A stretch of 64,000 bases of DNA from Tipula vernalis (GCA_958295665.1 OY282559.1:260716245-260780244), one strand, 5' to 3'; positions 9,390 through 23,273 are shown, numbered from the stretch's first letter. The notes: generated by a model not told the origin, from the sequence alone. Translations and numbers: made by a program.

Positions 9390-11189
9390 ATTAACAAGCA
9401 ACTAATTACAAATACATAAACCAAAAACGAATTTATCCTTTTTTCACTGTGTTTTGAATGAATTGAAAATAAAAGAATTACGGTATTTAGTGTAGGTATA
9501 ACAATATGCAAAATAGAACCCAAGTATTTTTAAATCCAACTATTTTATAATATTCCATAACATATCCATAACTTAGTTCTGGGTTAACCTTTGTTTGAGT
9601 TACGAATTATTATAAGAAAACGTATGCACCGTGTCGCAATTATTGGGAACTCACAGAACTCACTATATAAAAATTGTATACATGTGTGTGTGTAAAAATA
9701 ATATTGGCGGGAATATTTTTTAATGTGTATGTGTGTAAATGTCAAGCTCGAAATTTGGCGAGTTAATCAAATTATTCATTAATGAAACAAAATTTATATT
9801 TTTGTATTTTTATTTTGGTAACCAAATATATGTAAATATTTTTAATTTGTTATCACAGAATATTCTAATTGATCATACATTTTTATCGTTTCTTAGAATT
9901 ATTTAGTGATTCAAAATTTTAATAAAATGTATAAGGCATAAATATTTCAAAATATCACAGGAAATTGTGATTGCCATTTAATTCTTAACTCTAGTTATTA
10001 ATTAAAAAAAATTCAAAATATAATTAAATTGGTATATGTATATAAAAGGAACAAGTACATATTTCAGCCTTCGTCATTTTTTTGTTTCGCTTATCTTTTA
10101 AATAATAAAAATATTTAGTTGATATTTGTTTAAATTCTGCTTGTGTCGCTTTTGGAAATTTCTCCAAAGTACAATCTAAAATTATAAAATATTAAAATTG
10201 TTAAATATTAATTATTAAATTTGTGTGACAAAATTTACCTCTCAAAATTTTTATAATGTTGAAATGTTTGGCACTTAAATTCCCTTGCCGTCCATTAAAC
10301 GTAAACTTCCGGGACAGCTCGTCAGTGAAAATATTTTTCAAGTTCAATCTAATGAACTTTTTTAAGTCGTATCCTTCTTCTTTCATTATTATTGATTTTG
10401 AAATATTTATTAACACAAAAAAAAAAAAATCAATATTACTAAAGCACTGCACCGATCAACCTATTATAACAAGCCACAAAAACAATCTGATAAACTACGT
10501 AAGTAAAAAAAAAATTGTGATATAAAATGTATACATATACACACCAATACTATGTTGTATTTTTAATGAATTCGAGTTGTGTGAGTTTCGGATATTTTGT
10601 CAAAATCCAAAGGAAAATACAGTACCTCAATTTTGAGTTCTGTGTTGTTATACTTGGGAAAATAAATAAACAACAGTGCGTAAACACACGCCCATTTTTT
10701 TAGTAAAAAAGTAGTAAAGTAACAAACCAAAAATCGCGCTTGCAGCGACATACCAACCTCGTAGCGGCGAAATTGCCCGGTGTCATTTCTATATGTAAAT
10801 ATTTTTTGGTTCAACGTTGTATCGTGTCAACTCGAGGGTTAATGAATAATTTTTCTGTTGGTTGCGATAACAATGATTATGATTAATTTTTTTTTGGTCT
10901 CGGTAAATCGGGTTTTTTTTTGTACTGGGGAATTGATTTTATTGAAAAGATGTGAACGAGATGAAGGGGAAGAAGAAAAAGAAAAATTGCTTGAGCTAGG
11001 TGAGATCGGGGAGTTGAAATTTTGAGTTGATGAAGGGCAGAAGCAGTGAATTAAATTAAGATTAAATTAAAAATATTATGTCGGAGTTTTTTTTTGTTGG
11101 TACATTCTAAGACCATAATATAGTTTGTATCGAAGCTTTTAGTTGAAAAAGCTATTGTGATTTTTTTTTGTTGTTCGATAAAGTGAGAA
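9390..11189. other. AT-rich region without recognised genes
   Basis: About 1.8 kb. Short open frames on both strands (for example 10201-10452 and 10563-10814) are compositional and resemble nothing I know. It may contain the 3' ends and terminal repeats of the flanking P elements, but I could not find a paired inverted repeat. Confidence 0.4.
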
Positions 11190-12020
11190 GAAGTATTGAG
11201 AATCTAATTTTTTCTGTAATGAACAAATTCAAAGAGGTGTTTGACTGACTGACTGGTTGTACATGATTGGCTGATAAACTATCGAAAGTAGATCTACAGT
11301 TGAATTTATCAGTAATAAATAAGTTCAAAGACACGCTGATTCACTGGTAAACGATCGAAAGTAGATCTACAATTCAATTTATGTAATGAATAAATTCAAA
11401 GAGATGACTGACTTGTTGATTGTGACTGATTGGCTCGTAAACTATTGGAAATGAACCTACCGTTGAATTTATCAGTAATGAATTAATTCAAAGAAATGAT
11501 TGACTGGCCCGTTATGAACGATTGGCTGGTAAACGATCTGAAGTAGATCTACAGTTGAGTTTATCAGTAATAATAAATTTAAAGAGATGACTGACTGATA
11601 AACGATCGAAAGTGGATCTGCAATTCAATTTTATCTTTATCTGTAATGAATAAATTCAAAGAGATGACTGGGTGGTTCTGCTTGTTTGACTGGTAATGAT
11701 CGAAAGCAAATCTGCAATTGAATTTATCAGTAATAAGTAAATCCAAAGAGGCGCTGATGGACTGATAAACGATCGAAAGTGGATCTACAATTGAAAATAT
11801 GTAATGAATAAATTCAAAAAAATGACTGACTTGCTGATTGTGACTGAATGACTCGTAAACTATTGGAAGTGAACCTACTGTTGATTTTATCAGTAATGAA
11901 TAAATTCAAAGAGATGACTGACATGCTCGTTATGACTGGCTGGCTGTTAAACGATCGGATTTACATCTACAGTGGTCGATTGAGTGATAAATGATCGAAA
12001 GCGGATCACATTTAAATTTA
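11190..12020. repeat. Degenerate tandem repeat, about 9 units of 71-97 bp
   Basis: Blocks beginning GTAATGAATAAATTCAAAGA recur at about 11215, 11312, 11384, 11475, 11566, 11643, 11730, 11801 and 11893. Each is followed by a TGACTGACTGG-like stretch and by AAACGATCGAAAGTAGATCT. Unit length varies through internal indels. It lies between the ends of the two P-element genes and could be satellite or subterminal repeat of one of them. Confidence 0.85.
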
Positions 12021-12120
12021 TTTCTTTAGAGAAGTGTGGTATTATTATTTTAATCGGGAGGGCGAGTTTAGTCCAATATAGTTCTCCATTGTCTTTTATT
12101 TGTTCGTGTTTTTATGTTAT

Positions 12121-14702
12121 TTAATTTAGCTTGTTCGACTTACAATTCTTTCTGATTAGTATAATTATCATTAGATTTAGTAAAGCCACACGATGATTAT
12201 AACAGGAATGATTATTATCGTAAAACTCTTTATCGCTCTCTTCATTTAGTAAAATATTTAATATTTTACATTTCAATCCGACTACATGAGACTGCGCTTT
12301 AAAAAAGTTGTCAAAGATTGATATTTGCCTTCGGCATAGCTCAAAAAATGATTGAGACGGCGCTTGAAGCTTGCCAAAGCAGTCCGTCATGTAATTTTTG
12401 TGTTTTATTAACAACTCAGAAGTACATTCTAGGTAATCATTTTCTTTTAAAAGTGTTAAGACACAGAGAGCACAATTAAATTGTTTTAATATTTTATTTA
12501 CTAGATATCCTGTAAAATACCTAGTTGATGGATCTGAGTTGGTATTAGTTTGACAAAACGAAGAGCCTAAATCAGTTAATTCCTCTTCGATCTCGATTAC
12601 AATTAAATGATCGTCGCTATCACTTTCATTGGTTTGGTCATTAAATAAGCAAAGTTCGGTGGTACTTGATTGGGGTCCTAATCAAAGAGAATGTATTTTC
12701 CAAAGCATCTTGATTTAGCCTTGAAGTAAGCAAATATTTAAAATGGACATTATTTTGTGAAAATGACTTAAGGAGGAAAATAATTCCGCGAATCGTTTGC
12801 ACCATTCCATCAAATGAATAAACTTTCTTTTCGTTGACTAGTTTTATGTTTTGCATGTAAATCAACATTTCGTTCAGGAATTTGAATATGCAACAGCTTT
12901 CCTCAACTGTTAGAGCACATTTAAATTTGTTTGCAGCATATAAACATTTTGAATTTAAACAATCAAACAATTTGTCAAAATTATCAAAAAGAATCAAGGT
13001 GGCAGGTACTTTATTTTTGACAGAATCAGAGAATTTATTTAACTCAAATGCTGTTTTTATTCCAGCTACCACGGTCCGGCTAAATACTTGGGTGGATAGT
13101 TTAACTTTCATCTTATCGAAATGGCCTGGATTCACGTGTTTATCACTTAACTTAGGACACATTCGAGTGGAGGACGATTGTTCTAATGTATACAGCTCAC
13201 GAACAACTTGCCAGCTCGCAATACCATCAGGTGTTTCGAGGTCAGATTTCAGCATACAATTTCGGAAAGATTTAAATAAATGCGGGGGATCAAATAAACC
13301 TACAATTTAAGAAGAGCTAACATCGCTTAAAATTGGATTATTAGTATTAGCTCCCAAATTTTTCAGAGCTTTTCGATTGTTCGATCCTTGGTCACATATA
13401 ACAGCTTTAACCATTAGACATAAGGAATTACACAATTTCAAGTTGATCTCTACTAAATTGGTTAATGTATTTGATGAAATGGCATTCTCAGAGACGTAGT
13501 AGCATAAAATGTTTTTCCAGTTTCCAATAATACCGCGAACCATGAAAACACAAATATAGCTACCAATCTTAGCTTCTCTGCAATTGTCGCCCAAGCGAAC
13601 ATATCCGTCTACACAATCTCGGATTGAATTATATTTCAAATCCTTGCGAATCTTAATTTCATCAAAAACTAAACTGCATTGTTTATCGAAAATATCTAAA
13701 GTGCCGATTATTTCTTTTAATTTGTTTAAAATTTGTACATTATTTGAACCTGGGAAAAAATGTTTTATTGGTTGCCACCGTATAAGCGAAGATTTCGATG
13801 GTAAATCGAAATTCAACCTGTTCCTCAAAAAACTATATGATTTCGGGGACCGGTAATAAATATTTTGCGCAAGTATTTTAAATGTTTCGGGCCACTTCTG
13901 CGTTTTCTCTCTTTCTAAAAGTAGCAACCGACAAAAGTTTTTGGAGTGATCACTTTTATTTGCTTTGGTAATTAAATCACTTAAGCATGATTTGGGTTGA
14001 TTTTTCAAATCGATCAGTTTTTTATTTGCAATTCGATTTCTGTGCTCTAAATTTTTAATTTTTCTTCGTAATTCCTTATTATCATTTCGCAATTTGGTAA
14101 TTTGAAAAAAATACTTTCGATTTAAAGATCGGTAAACCTCGATATTTTTTTCATTTTTTTCGCAATAGCTACAAGTTGGAGCATTTACTTGCAACGTATT
14201 GTCAAAATACGGATCGGGTAATTGTGCGATTTCTGCTAAACACATATCTTCCTGTGGCTTATTTGAGTAGGTTTTTAACTTTGAAGTGGCATTATAAGGT
14301 GCTGGCAATTGTAAAGGGTTTTGATATGTTTTGAAGTTGATTAGTTGACTCAGTATTTAAATTAACTACCCCTTTGCTAACCATGCATTCGTTTTGTAAT
14401 AAGGGGCTTTTATTTAAGTTACTCGACGTTTCCGATAAAGGTTTCTGTTTTGAATTTGTAGGCTGGGGTAAACATAATGTTGGTACAGCTGTCTGTTTAA
14501 GCTTGCGTTCAAGAATATAGCTTGCCTAAAAATAGTTTGAATAAATAAATATTCTCTTTTTACTGAATGGTAATATGCCACAATTTTTTAACCAAAGTTC
14601 GTGGTTCGAATAATGCGTAGAATATTTAAAAAGACGAGCACCATCTTTTAATTTAGAATTACAGTGCAAAACTGCACATTGAACACCCGACGGTCTACTC
14701 AT
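12121..14702 (-). pseudogene. P-element (THAP) transposase, nearly full length, broken (copy 2)
   Basis: Read from right to left. 14702-14573: THAP start (MSRPSGVQCAVLHC ... ELWLKNC). An intron with donor GTAAAA and acceptor TTTTTAG follows. 14523-14290: QTAVPTL, the AVPT box that ends THAP domains. 14308-13307: a helical, coiled-coil-like stretch and the catalytic core to VKAVICDQGSNNRKALKNLG. One in-frame TAA (13307-13309) separates this from 13306-12641: LFDPPHLFKSFRNC, the insertion domain and LTSRLNQDALENTFSLIR. After a frame change, 12640-12121 gives the acidic linker and C-terminal tail. The Cys-x2-His pair expected between the Trp and AVPT of a THAP domain is not seen, so an exon may be missing. 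At least one nonsense and two frame changes make it inactive. It is clearly different in sequence from copy 1 and lies tail to tail with it. Confidence 0.85.
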
Positions 14703-14970
14703 AATAACAAAAATGATAATTTTATTTAACGAGTACAAATAATTACCTATAAATCGATTAAAATCAAAAATAAATATCGGCAATGAAAAATTATCTAAAA
14801 ACAATAAGTAACAATAAACAAGATTTGATTATTAGAATAAATTCGGTAAATTCTAATAACGAAAATCAGATTGACGACAGCGAAATAAAAACACAATATT
14901 CCTCTATTGTACATATGTACATACCATATATGTATACGGCTCGGCTCAATAATCCAAAATTCAATAAATA

Positions 14971-15451
14971 GAGTACGTTTATGCTTAGGGTTCAACCTGG
15001 TTTGAACCTAGGTTATCTTTTACTATAAACGGAGTCGAGTCATCTTGTAGTTAACTCGACTCGACCTAAAAAATTTCTAGGGTCGAGTCGAGTTAACTCT
15101 AAAATCATCCACTATAAACGGAGTCGAGTCGAAAAATAAAAACAACAAAAAATAATAATAAAAATACACCATTTTGATTTCTTAATTCGTGTGCGCATCT
15201 CCGATTTTTGTGTTTCTGTAATTTTGTATACTGCAAACTTGTAAAATAAATTGCTTTAATCATAATTTTAATAATCATAATTTTTATTGAAAATAAAAAT
15301 TATGATTTTTTTTTTGACGTTTCTGACTCGGTTTCAACCTAGTTTCGACTCGACTACGATTTGACTCTGCAGTATAAACGCTAAAAAAGATAACTACAAG
15401 ATGATCCAAAGTTAACTAAAAGATGACTCGACTCTGAGCATAAACGTACTC
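14971..15451. mobile_element. Inverted-repeat element, family A (uninterrupted copy)
   Basis: Ends are perfect inverted repeats, GAGTACGTTTATGCT and AGCATAAACGTACTC. Just inside are several GAGTCGAGT and ACTCGACTC motifs, TAACTCGACTCGACC/GGTCGAGTCGAGTTA and a CCTAGGTT pair, all able to pair with each other. No ORF; a 481-bp non-autonomous element. It is the reference unoccupied copy for the nested copy at 16647-18583. Its right edge touches the cullin pseudogene. Confidence 0.85.
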
Positions 15452-15452
15452 A

Positions 15453-16646
<1,194 letters not shown>

Positions 16647-16841
16647 GAGTACGTTTATGCTCAGAGTCGAGTCATCTTTTAGTTAACTTTGGATCATCTT
16701 GTAGTTATCTTTTTTAGCGTTTATACTGCAGAGTCAAATCGTAGTCGAGTCGAAACTAGGTTGAAACAGAGTCAGAAACGTCAAAAAAAAATCATAATTT
16801 TTATTTTCAATAAAAATTATGATTATTAAAATTATGATTAA

Positions 16842-17586
16842 CCCAGGGTCTACACTATGCAAAATTGCTGATATTTTCTCTCATGAAATTAAATTTATCA
16901 ATGTATGTGTAAGTATATTATACAAATTTTGAAATTCTCAGCAAATTATCAGCAGGCTATTTCACGAAAAAATTATCATGAAATTTGTACGAAATGTCAA
17001 ATTAAAATGCAATTTTCAGATGTTTTTTCATTTTTTTCCGAGTGTTGGGAGGTTCGTATCTGCATAAAAAAAAATCTTTCGCAATGGTATTTAATACTGA
17101 AAATACTATAAAATTAATTCATATGTTTAGGAATAACGAATGTTTATGGAAAATAAACAGTAATCAATTTAAAAGGACAGATTTTTAAAAGATTCATTTT
17201 CTCCCCACAACAAGCTATGCAATAGCTTTTCTTCATAAGATTCCGAACATCGCTTGGCTAAAAATGGGTTAACCCAAAAGGCTCGTTTTGGATGTTCGGA
17301 TTTTTCTTTTTTTTTCAAAATCCTCAAGTTTTTTTAGGATTATTAGCTTATTAAACGCTTTACGCCGTCTATCCATTATGTCTTTGCTGCACGATTTTAA
17401 AAACCTACTAATTTTCTGACAATATTCAGCGAATTTTATTTGACAATTGAAGAAATTATCATGAGAGTAAAATGCCCAGTTATGATAATTTTTTAACAAA
17501 TAGTTATCAATACATTGAAAAAAACACACACATACATAAAATTTCATGAGAGAAAATATCAGCAATTTTGCATAGTAGACCCCGGG
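16842..17586. mobile_element. MITE C, TAA target duplication, nested in B
   Basis: Terminal inverted repeats of ~45 bp: CCCAGGGTCTAC at the left and CCCGGGGTCTAC reading in from the right, then TATGCAAAATTGCTGATATT on both. Flanks are TAA on both sides, and the uninterrupted copy at 14971-15451 has a single TAA here, so TAA is the target duplication. TTA/TAA duplications are typical of PIF/Harbinger elements. No transposase; minus-strand frame 17269-17565 is chance. Confidence 0.88.
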
Positions 17587-17693
17587 TAAAGCAATCTATT
17601 TTACAAGTTTGCAGTATACAAAATTACAGAAACACAAAAATCGGAGATGCGCACACGAATTAAGAAATCAAAATGATGTCTTTTTATTATTAT

Positions 17694-18397
17694 GCGTGAT
17701 TTACACGTTCCAACAATGTTTTCCAACTTTTTTTTTGTTGAGACTTAGAGCTACATGCAATAGAAAATATTTACATGCGATAAAAAGAGAAAAGTATAAA
17801 ACGAAAATGTCGGTCATGCTATAACTTTTTGGCGGTATAAAATCTATGATGTCGAATAGGGCGATAATACAACTTTATGTTTCAAAATTACAACTTTTCT
17901 GGCTAAAATAAAGCTTTTCGAAAGTAAACTTCCATTTTTAAACAAAAATTTATAAAAAAATACAACAAAAATGTCGGGCATGCTATAATTTTTTGGCGGT
18001 ATAAAAACGACAATGTAATTTTTGACGAATGCCGCTGCGATACCACTTTATTTATCAAAATTACGACTTTTCTTGGCTAAAATGAAAACTGTTCGAACGT
18101 AAATTTTAATTTTTAAATAAAAATTTAAAAAAATAAAAATAAAGCGCTAAAAAAATTTTAAAAAATCGCCATTTTTTATGTGTTTGTTGTTGTTTGTTTC
18201 CATAAAATATACTCGGGTCGAGTATATTTTATAGTCAAAAAAAAATTTTTATGGAAACAAAGTTAAAAAAAAAAAGAAAAAAGTCCAACAAAATTTTGTT
18301 TGTTTATATATTTGTTCTTGTCTTTCAAATGAAATTCGCGATATACTAATCTCTTCATTTTTTGTTGGGAAACATTGTTGGAACGTGTAAATCACGC
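17694..18397. mobile_element. MITE D, nested in B
   Basis: Terminal inverted repeats of ~30 bp starting GCGTGATTTACACGTTCCAA. Inside is a tandem duplication of about 165 bp (17799-18125), each copy with a CATGCTATAA and TTTTTTGGCGGTATAAA block, and a perfect hairpin at 18202-18232. The target duplication is ambiguous in the TTATTAT run (about TTAT). No ORF. Confidence 0.85.
18202..18232. repeat. Perfect 14-bp-arm hairpin
   Basis: ATAAAATATACTCG, a 3-base GGT, then the exact complement. It sits inside MITE D and is bracketed by a second inverted pair, GTTTCCATAAAA and TTTTTATGGAAAC. Confidence 0.9.
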
Positions 18398-18583
18398 TTT
18401 ATTTTTTGTTGTTTTTATTTTTCGACTCGACTCCGTTTATAGTGGATGATTTTAGAGTTAACTCGACTCGACCCTAGAAATTTTTTAGGTCGAGTCGAGT
18501 TAACTACAAGATGACTCGACTCCGTTTATAGTAAAAGATAACCTAGGTTCAAACCAGGTTGAACCCTAAGCATAAACGTACTC

Positions 18584-18993
18584 TATTTTAGCGTTTATAC
18601 TGCAGAGTCAAATCGTAGTCGAGTCGAAACTAGGTTGAAACCGAGTCAGAAATGTCAAAAAAAAATCATTTACTATCGTATGTTTATATGTTTTTCTTGT
18701 ATTATTTTCTGAATTTTATAAAAATAAAATAACAAAGTTTTATTGCTACACAAAAATCGAAGATTCGCACACGAATTAAGAAATCAAAATGGTGTCTTTT
18801 TATAACTATTTTGTTGTTGTTTTTATTTTTCGACTCGACTCCGTTTATAGTGAAGGTTTTTAGAGTTAACTCGACTCGACCCTAGAAATTTTTTAGGTCG
18901 AGTCGAGTTAACTACAAGATGACTCGACTCCGTTTATAGTAAAAGTTAACCTAGGTTCAAACCAGGTTGAACCCTAAGCAACCCTAAGCACGT
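18584..18993. mobile_element. Inverted-repeat element, family A, truncated third copy (E)
   Basis: Same orientation as B and directly abutting it. It starts inside the family at TTTTAGCGTTTATACTGCAG, missing the first ~60 bp and the left terminal repeat. The right end has a small duplication, AACCCTAAGCAACCCTAAGC, followed by ACGTACTC. Its interior has its own deletions and substitutions. Confidence 0.75.
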
Positions 18994-19044
18994 ACTCAAT
19001 AATATCAGTTTCAGTCGATTTCGATTTTTTTAATAAACAAACAC

Positions 19045-19745
19045 CCCTCCAGACCAGGTGTATCATAAATGTACGGTTTACGAAGACTTTGCTATACTAA
19101 GGTGTTCATAAACGTTACACTAAAACAGTACGAATATAGTACGTAATGTGTACTTTTGTCACATGAGAAGTGAAACAAATTTGCGAAGACTTATGCATGG
19201 ATTAGTATGTATAAAAGTGTTCATAACGTGTACGCTTAAACGTAATGTTTACGAACTACTTAAGCGTAACATTGACGAACGGTTTAGTGCGAATTGCCCC
19301 ATTTAATTAGAATAAAACAATTTTTTTAAATCTTATGTTTTATTTGTATTTTTCTTCAAGTGAGCCGAAACACAAGACACAACGTGCCAAATTTGTTAAT
19401 TAATCTTTTTCTGAAATGAAATAAAATGTTTCAATCATAGATGAAGTACTTCGAGTATTACTTAAATACCTTTTAAAATATTCATTACAATGATTTTTAT
19501 ACGATATTATGGATATAGTGCTGCTCTTGAATGCCACAAAAAACTAACAATAATTATCAGAAGTTTTTATATTTTCACAATACGACAACTTTAATTTAAT
19601 TTGTACAAAAAAAATTGAAAATAAAACAAAGCCGCAAGATATAATTGACAGCACTGTGTATAGATAATGTAAATGGAGTAGTGTATTATACAAAAAAAAG
19701 CGTTCGTAAACTGTTCGTACGCTGTACATTTTTGCGCCGGGAGGG
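19045..19745. mobile_element. MITE family F, copy 1
   Basis: Begins CCCTCCAGACCAGGTGTA and ends GCGCCGGGAGGG, with imperfect subterminal inverted repeats built from GTTTACGAA and TTCGTAAAC. No coding capacity; the conserved minus-strand open frame inside is a by-product of copy similarity. Confidence 0.82.
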
Positions 19746-19819
19746 GAACTATTTACGTATAACGCAATCGTAATGGCGTCTACAGAAAACAAAAATACAT
19801 TTGTACTTCAACGCTACAT

Positions 19820-20632
19820 CCCTCCAGACCAGGTGTATCATAAACGTACGGTTTACGAAGACTTTGCTATACTAAGGTGTTCGTAAACGTTACACTAAAA
19901 CAGTACGAATATAGTACGTAATGTGTACTTTTGTCACATGAGAAGTGAAACAAATTTGCGAAGACATTTGTATGTATTTGTATGTATAAAAGTGTTCATA
20001 ATGTGTACGCTTAAACGTAATGTTTACGAACTACTTAAGCGTAACATTGACGAACGGTTTAGTGCGAATTGCCCCATTTAATTAGAATAAAACAATTTTT
20101 TTAAATCTTATGTTTTATTTGTATTTTTCTTCAAGTGAGTCACAACAAAAGACACAACGTGCCAAATTTGTTAATTAATCTTTTTCTGAAATGAAATAAA
20201 ATGTTTCAATCATAGATGAAGTACTTCGAGTATTACTTAAATACCTTTTAAAATATTCATTACAATTATTTTTATACGATATTATGGATATAGTGCTGCT
20301 CTTGAATGCCACGAAAAACTAACAGTAATTATCAGAAGTTTTTATATTTTCACAATACGACAACTTTAATTTAATTTGTACAAAAAAAATTGAAAATAAA
20401 ACAAAGCCGCAAGATATAATTGACAGCACTGTGTATAGAGAATGTAAATGTAGTAGTGTATTATAAAAAAAGCGTTCGTAAACTGTTCGTACGCTGTACA
20501 TTTTGCTGTACATATACATTTTTGCGCCGGGAGGGCGAGAATGTAAATGTAGCAGTGTATTATAAAAAAAAGCGTTCGTAAACTGTTCGTACGCTGTACA
20601 TTTTTGCTGTATACATTTTTGCGCCGGGAGGG
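19820..20632. mobile_element. MITE family F, copy 2
   Basis: Over 90% like copy 1 by eye along most of its length, same orientation, only ~75 bp away. Its right terminus is duplicated (two GCGCCGGGAGGG ends about 97 bp apart), each preceded by GCGTTCGTAAACTGTTCGTA. Confidence 0.85.
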
Positions 20633-20823
20633 ATGTGTTGAAAGTTGGAAACCAAATTTCATCATTTTCCAATTTTCAAAAATTGATAACCGGTTGAAGT
20701 TTTCAGTTTTGTTATACTTGGGAAAGCCTCCAAATAATTAATTTAGTTAAGTTTTAAAAATAATTTGGTCATTTTTATAATTTATTTTATATTTTGATAG
20801 GCAATGGCGAAAACTGACTAATG

Positions 20824-22232
20824 TTATGTTGAATTCTTTTTGTCCAAAAACATCAAAAAAAAATTGATGTACATCGAAAACCAGGTTCGATTTGTCAAAA
20901 AACATCAATGTTTTTTTTGATGTACATCAATTTTACGAAATGTATATTTTTTCATAAATATACTACAACAACAAATTAGAAACGTCAATTTTTAGTTGTC
21001 AAAGTCGTAAATTATGTCAAATTCTTTTCGCCAGAAAACATCAGAAAAAATTGATGTACATCGAAAATCATGTTCTTTTCGTCAAAAAACATCAATGTTT
21101 TTTCGATGTGTGTACATCAATTTTACGAAATGTATATTTTTTCATAAATCAACTACAACAACAAATTAGAAACGTCAATTTTTAGTTGTCAATTAGAGTT
21201 TTTGTGCCTTGATTTTATTTAATTCGATTAAAATAATTAAGCACAACAATTAAAAGGATAAGAAATCGAGACGGAAAAAAAACTGTTAATAATTAAAATA
21301 ATTAAACACAACAAACAAACAAAAGGATAATAAAAAACGAGACGGAAAAAACTGTTTATATTGAAAATTTTATTTAAACGATTAAAATAATTAAACAACA
21401 ATTAAAATGATTTAAAATCAAGACACAAAACACTCGTATATTCACAACTTTGACAAATACAAAATGAAGTTTCTATTTTTGTTGTTGTTAGTAACGTCAA
21501 AAAACAACATCAATTTGTTTCGTGTACTTTTCGCACCACAAAATTTACAGTGATTTGAAAAAACGAAAAGAATTCGACATTAGAGTTTTTTTGTCTTGAT
21601 TTTTAATCATTTTAATTGTTGTGTTTAATTATTTAATCGTATTAAATAAAGTTGTCAATATAAACAGTTTTTTCCGTCTCGATTTTTTATCCTTTTATGT
21701 GTTGTGCTTATGTGGTTTTCCTGTTGCAACAAAAAACAGATTTCGAGTCGAATCCGAGTTGAAAAATTACAGTTTTTTGACGTTTTAACTGGAACAGCCA
21801 AAAATCCGGATTCTGCGATTTTTTGTTTTTTATATGGTTGTGTGAATATACGTATTAATTGTCAAATTCTATTTTTATAATTAGATTGTTAATACTGATG
21901 AATTTTTCCGTAAATTAATAAATAATTTATTGTAATCATGTTATTGGTTGTATTATTTGTTAATTATTTTACTGTTTTTTAAATATATTTTTCCGCATAT
22001 TTCTTTTGATGTTTAAATGATATTTCGATGACATTTAAATGTAATTGTGTTAGTAATCGCTCCGAAAAATTTTACCGAGCGACGAATGACAGCTGCTGTC
22101 ACTTGCGTTTCGCTCCGAATCTGTTTTTTGTTGCAACAGGAAAACGACATTAATTATTTTAATTAAAAGAACATGATTTTCGATGTACATCAATTTTTTT
22201 TGATGTTTTTTGGCGAAAAGAATTTGACATAA
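20824..22232. mobile_element. Compound foldback element M
   Basis: Both ends carry the same ~60-bp inverted sequence (AATTCTTTTYGYC, ACATCA, TTGATGTACATCGAAAA). A second copy of the left end lies at 21011-21075, so 20824-21193 is a direct duplication of about 185 bp. Inner arms around 21200-21440 and 21585-21712 are also complementary (GAGACGGAAAAAACTGTT and the reverse). No ORF. Confidence 0.75.
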
Positions 22233-22243
22233 ATAAGTAGGTC

Positions 22244-23062
22244 CCCTGCCGGCCACGCGTAACGCAAACGTTCATTTTACGAAGAGTCCCTGCTTCTAAA
22301 GTGTTCGTAAACGTTACGCTAAAAATGAGTAGAAATGTTACATAAATGATACTTTTGTCACATGAGAAGTGTAACAAATTTGCGAAGACTTATGTATGTA
22401 TTGGTTTATAAAAAAGTATTCGTAATGTGTACACATTTTACGTAACATTTATGAACTCATATGGGAGTAACATTTATGAGCCTTCTAAAATAAACATTAC
22501 GTACGATTTGAGTATTATTCCGCAAATAATTTTAAATATATTATTAATGAAAACAACGTATTTTGTTTTATTTTTAGCAAATATGTATATCATTTTATTT
22601 ATTTGATATTAAATCAATTAATTATTAATTATACCTATACTAAATTTGATCACATTTGGTTTTACTTATACTCATAAGTGACAAGATTAGTGCTTCTTAA
22701 TAAAACAGTATATATATCACATTTGAATTCTGTTTCAAGTTCAACTAAATAAAAATAGCTAATAATCTATTGTATACATATATTGTAAAGGTCGCTTAGC
22801 TATCATTCACTAAATTGTATTTATAACCAACAAAAATTAATAACAAATTAAAAATTTACTAAATATTAATTAAATATTATTTGCTTTATCAAAAATCACA
22901 TTCTGTTTAGAAATGGAATGAAGAAAACTGTAGGGTTTTGTAAATTCATAAATGAAATCTGAAATTGTGTAGTAGTGGTAGTACCGCATATAAAAAACCG
23001 TTCGTAAATTGTTCGTAAGTGGTTCACTTTTTATGTATATGTACTTTTTTGCGCCTGCAGGG
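22244..23062. mobile_element. MITE family F, copy 3 (diverged)
   Basis: Starts CCCTGCCGGCCACGCG and ends GCGCCTGCAGGG. It shares the CACATGAGAAGTGTAACAAA and TTGCGAAGACTTATGTATG blocks and the right-end TTCGTAAATTGTTCGTAAG with copies 1 and 2, but is clearly older or of another subfamily. Confidence 0.75.
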
Positions 23063-23273
23063 TCTAAATAAATAAGTATAACTTTCGAAAAGCGCCGAAA
23101 GTGATGTTACAACATCGCACCCCTGAAAACAACTTCGAAACGCAGGGCCAAAACAATACTGTGAATGCATGCTTTCTCTTTTTACCACTGAATTTTTCAC
23201 GCTTGACATTTGTATATTTCTAGTCTATCTATTTTAAAGCCTTTTTTGTCTTTTAGAATAGATAAACAAAAAC

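Larger units (their letters stand above)
16647..18583. mobile_element. Inverted-repeat element, family A, reversed, carrying two nested elements (B)
   Basis: Same terminal repeats as the element at 14971-15451 but in the opposite orientation. Its length of about 1.94 kb, against 481 bp, is explained by two insertions (16842-17586 and 17694-18397). A TA occurs on both sides. No coding capacity. Confidence 0.85.

Noticed and set aside
10201..10814. Short ORFs on both strands
   Set aside because: AT-driven open frames without domain, splice context or similarity to neighbours.
19544..20672. Similar minus-strand ORFs of 82-117 codons
   Set aside because: They recur only because the two F elements are near-identical; they begin in different terminal sequence and have no domain.
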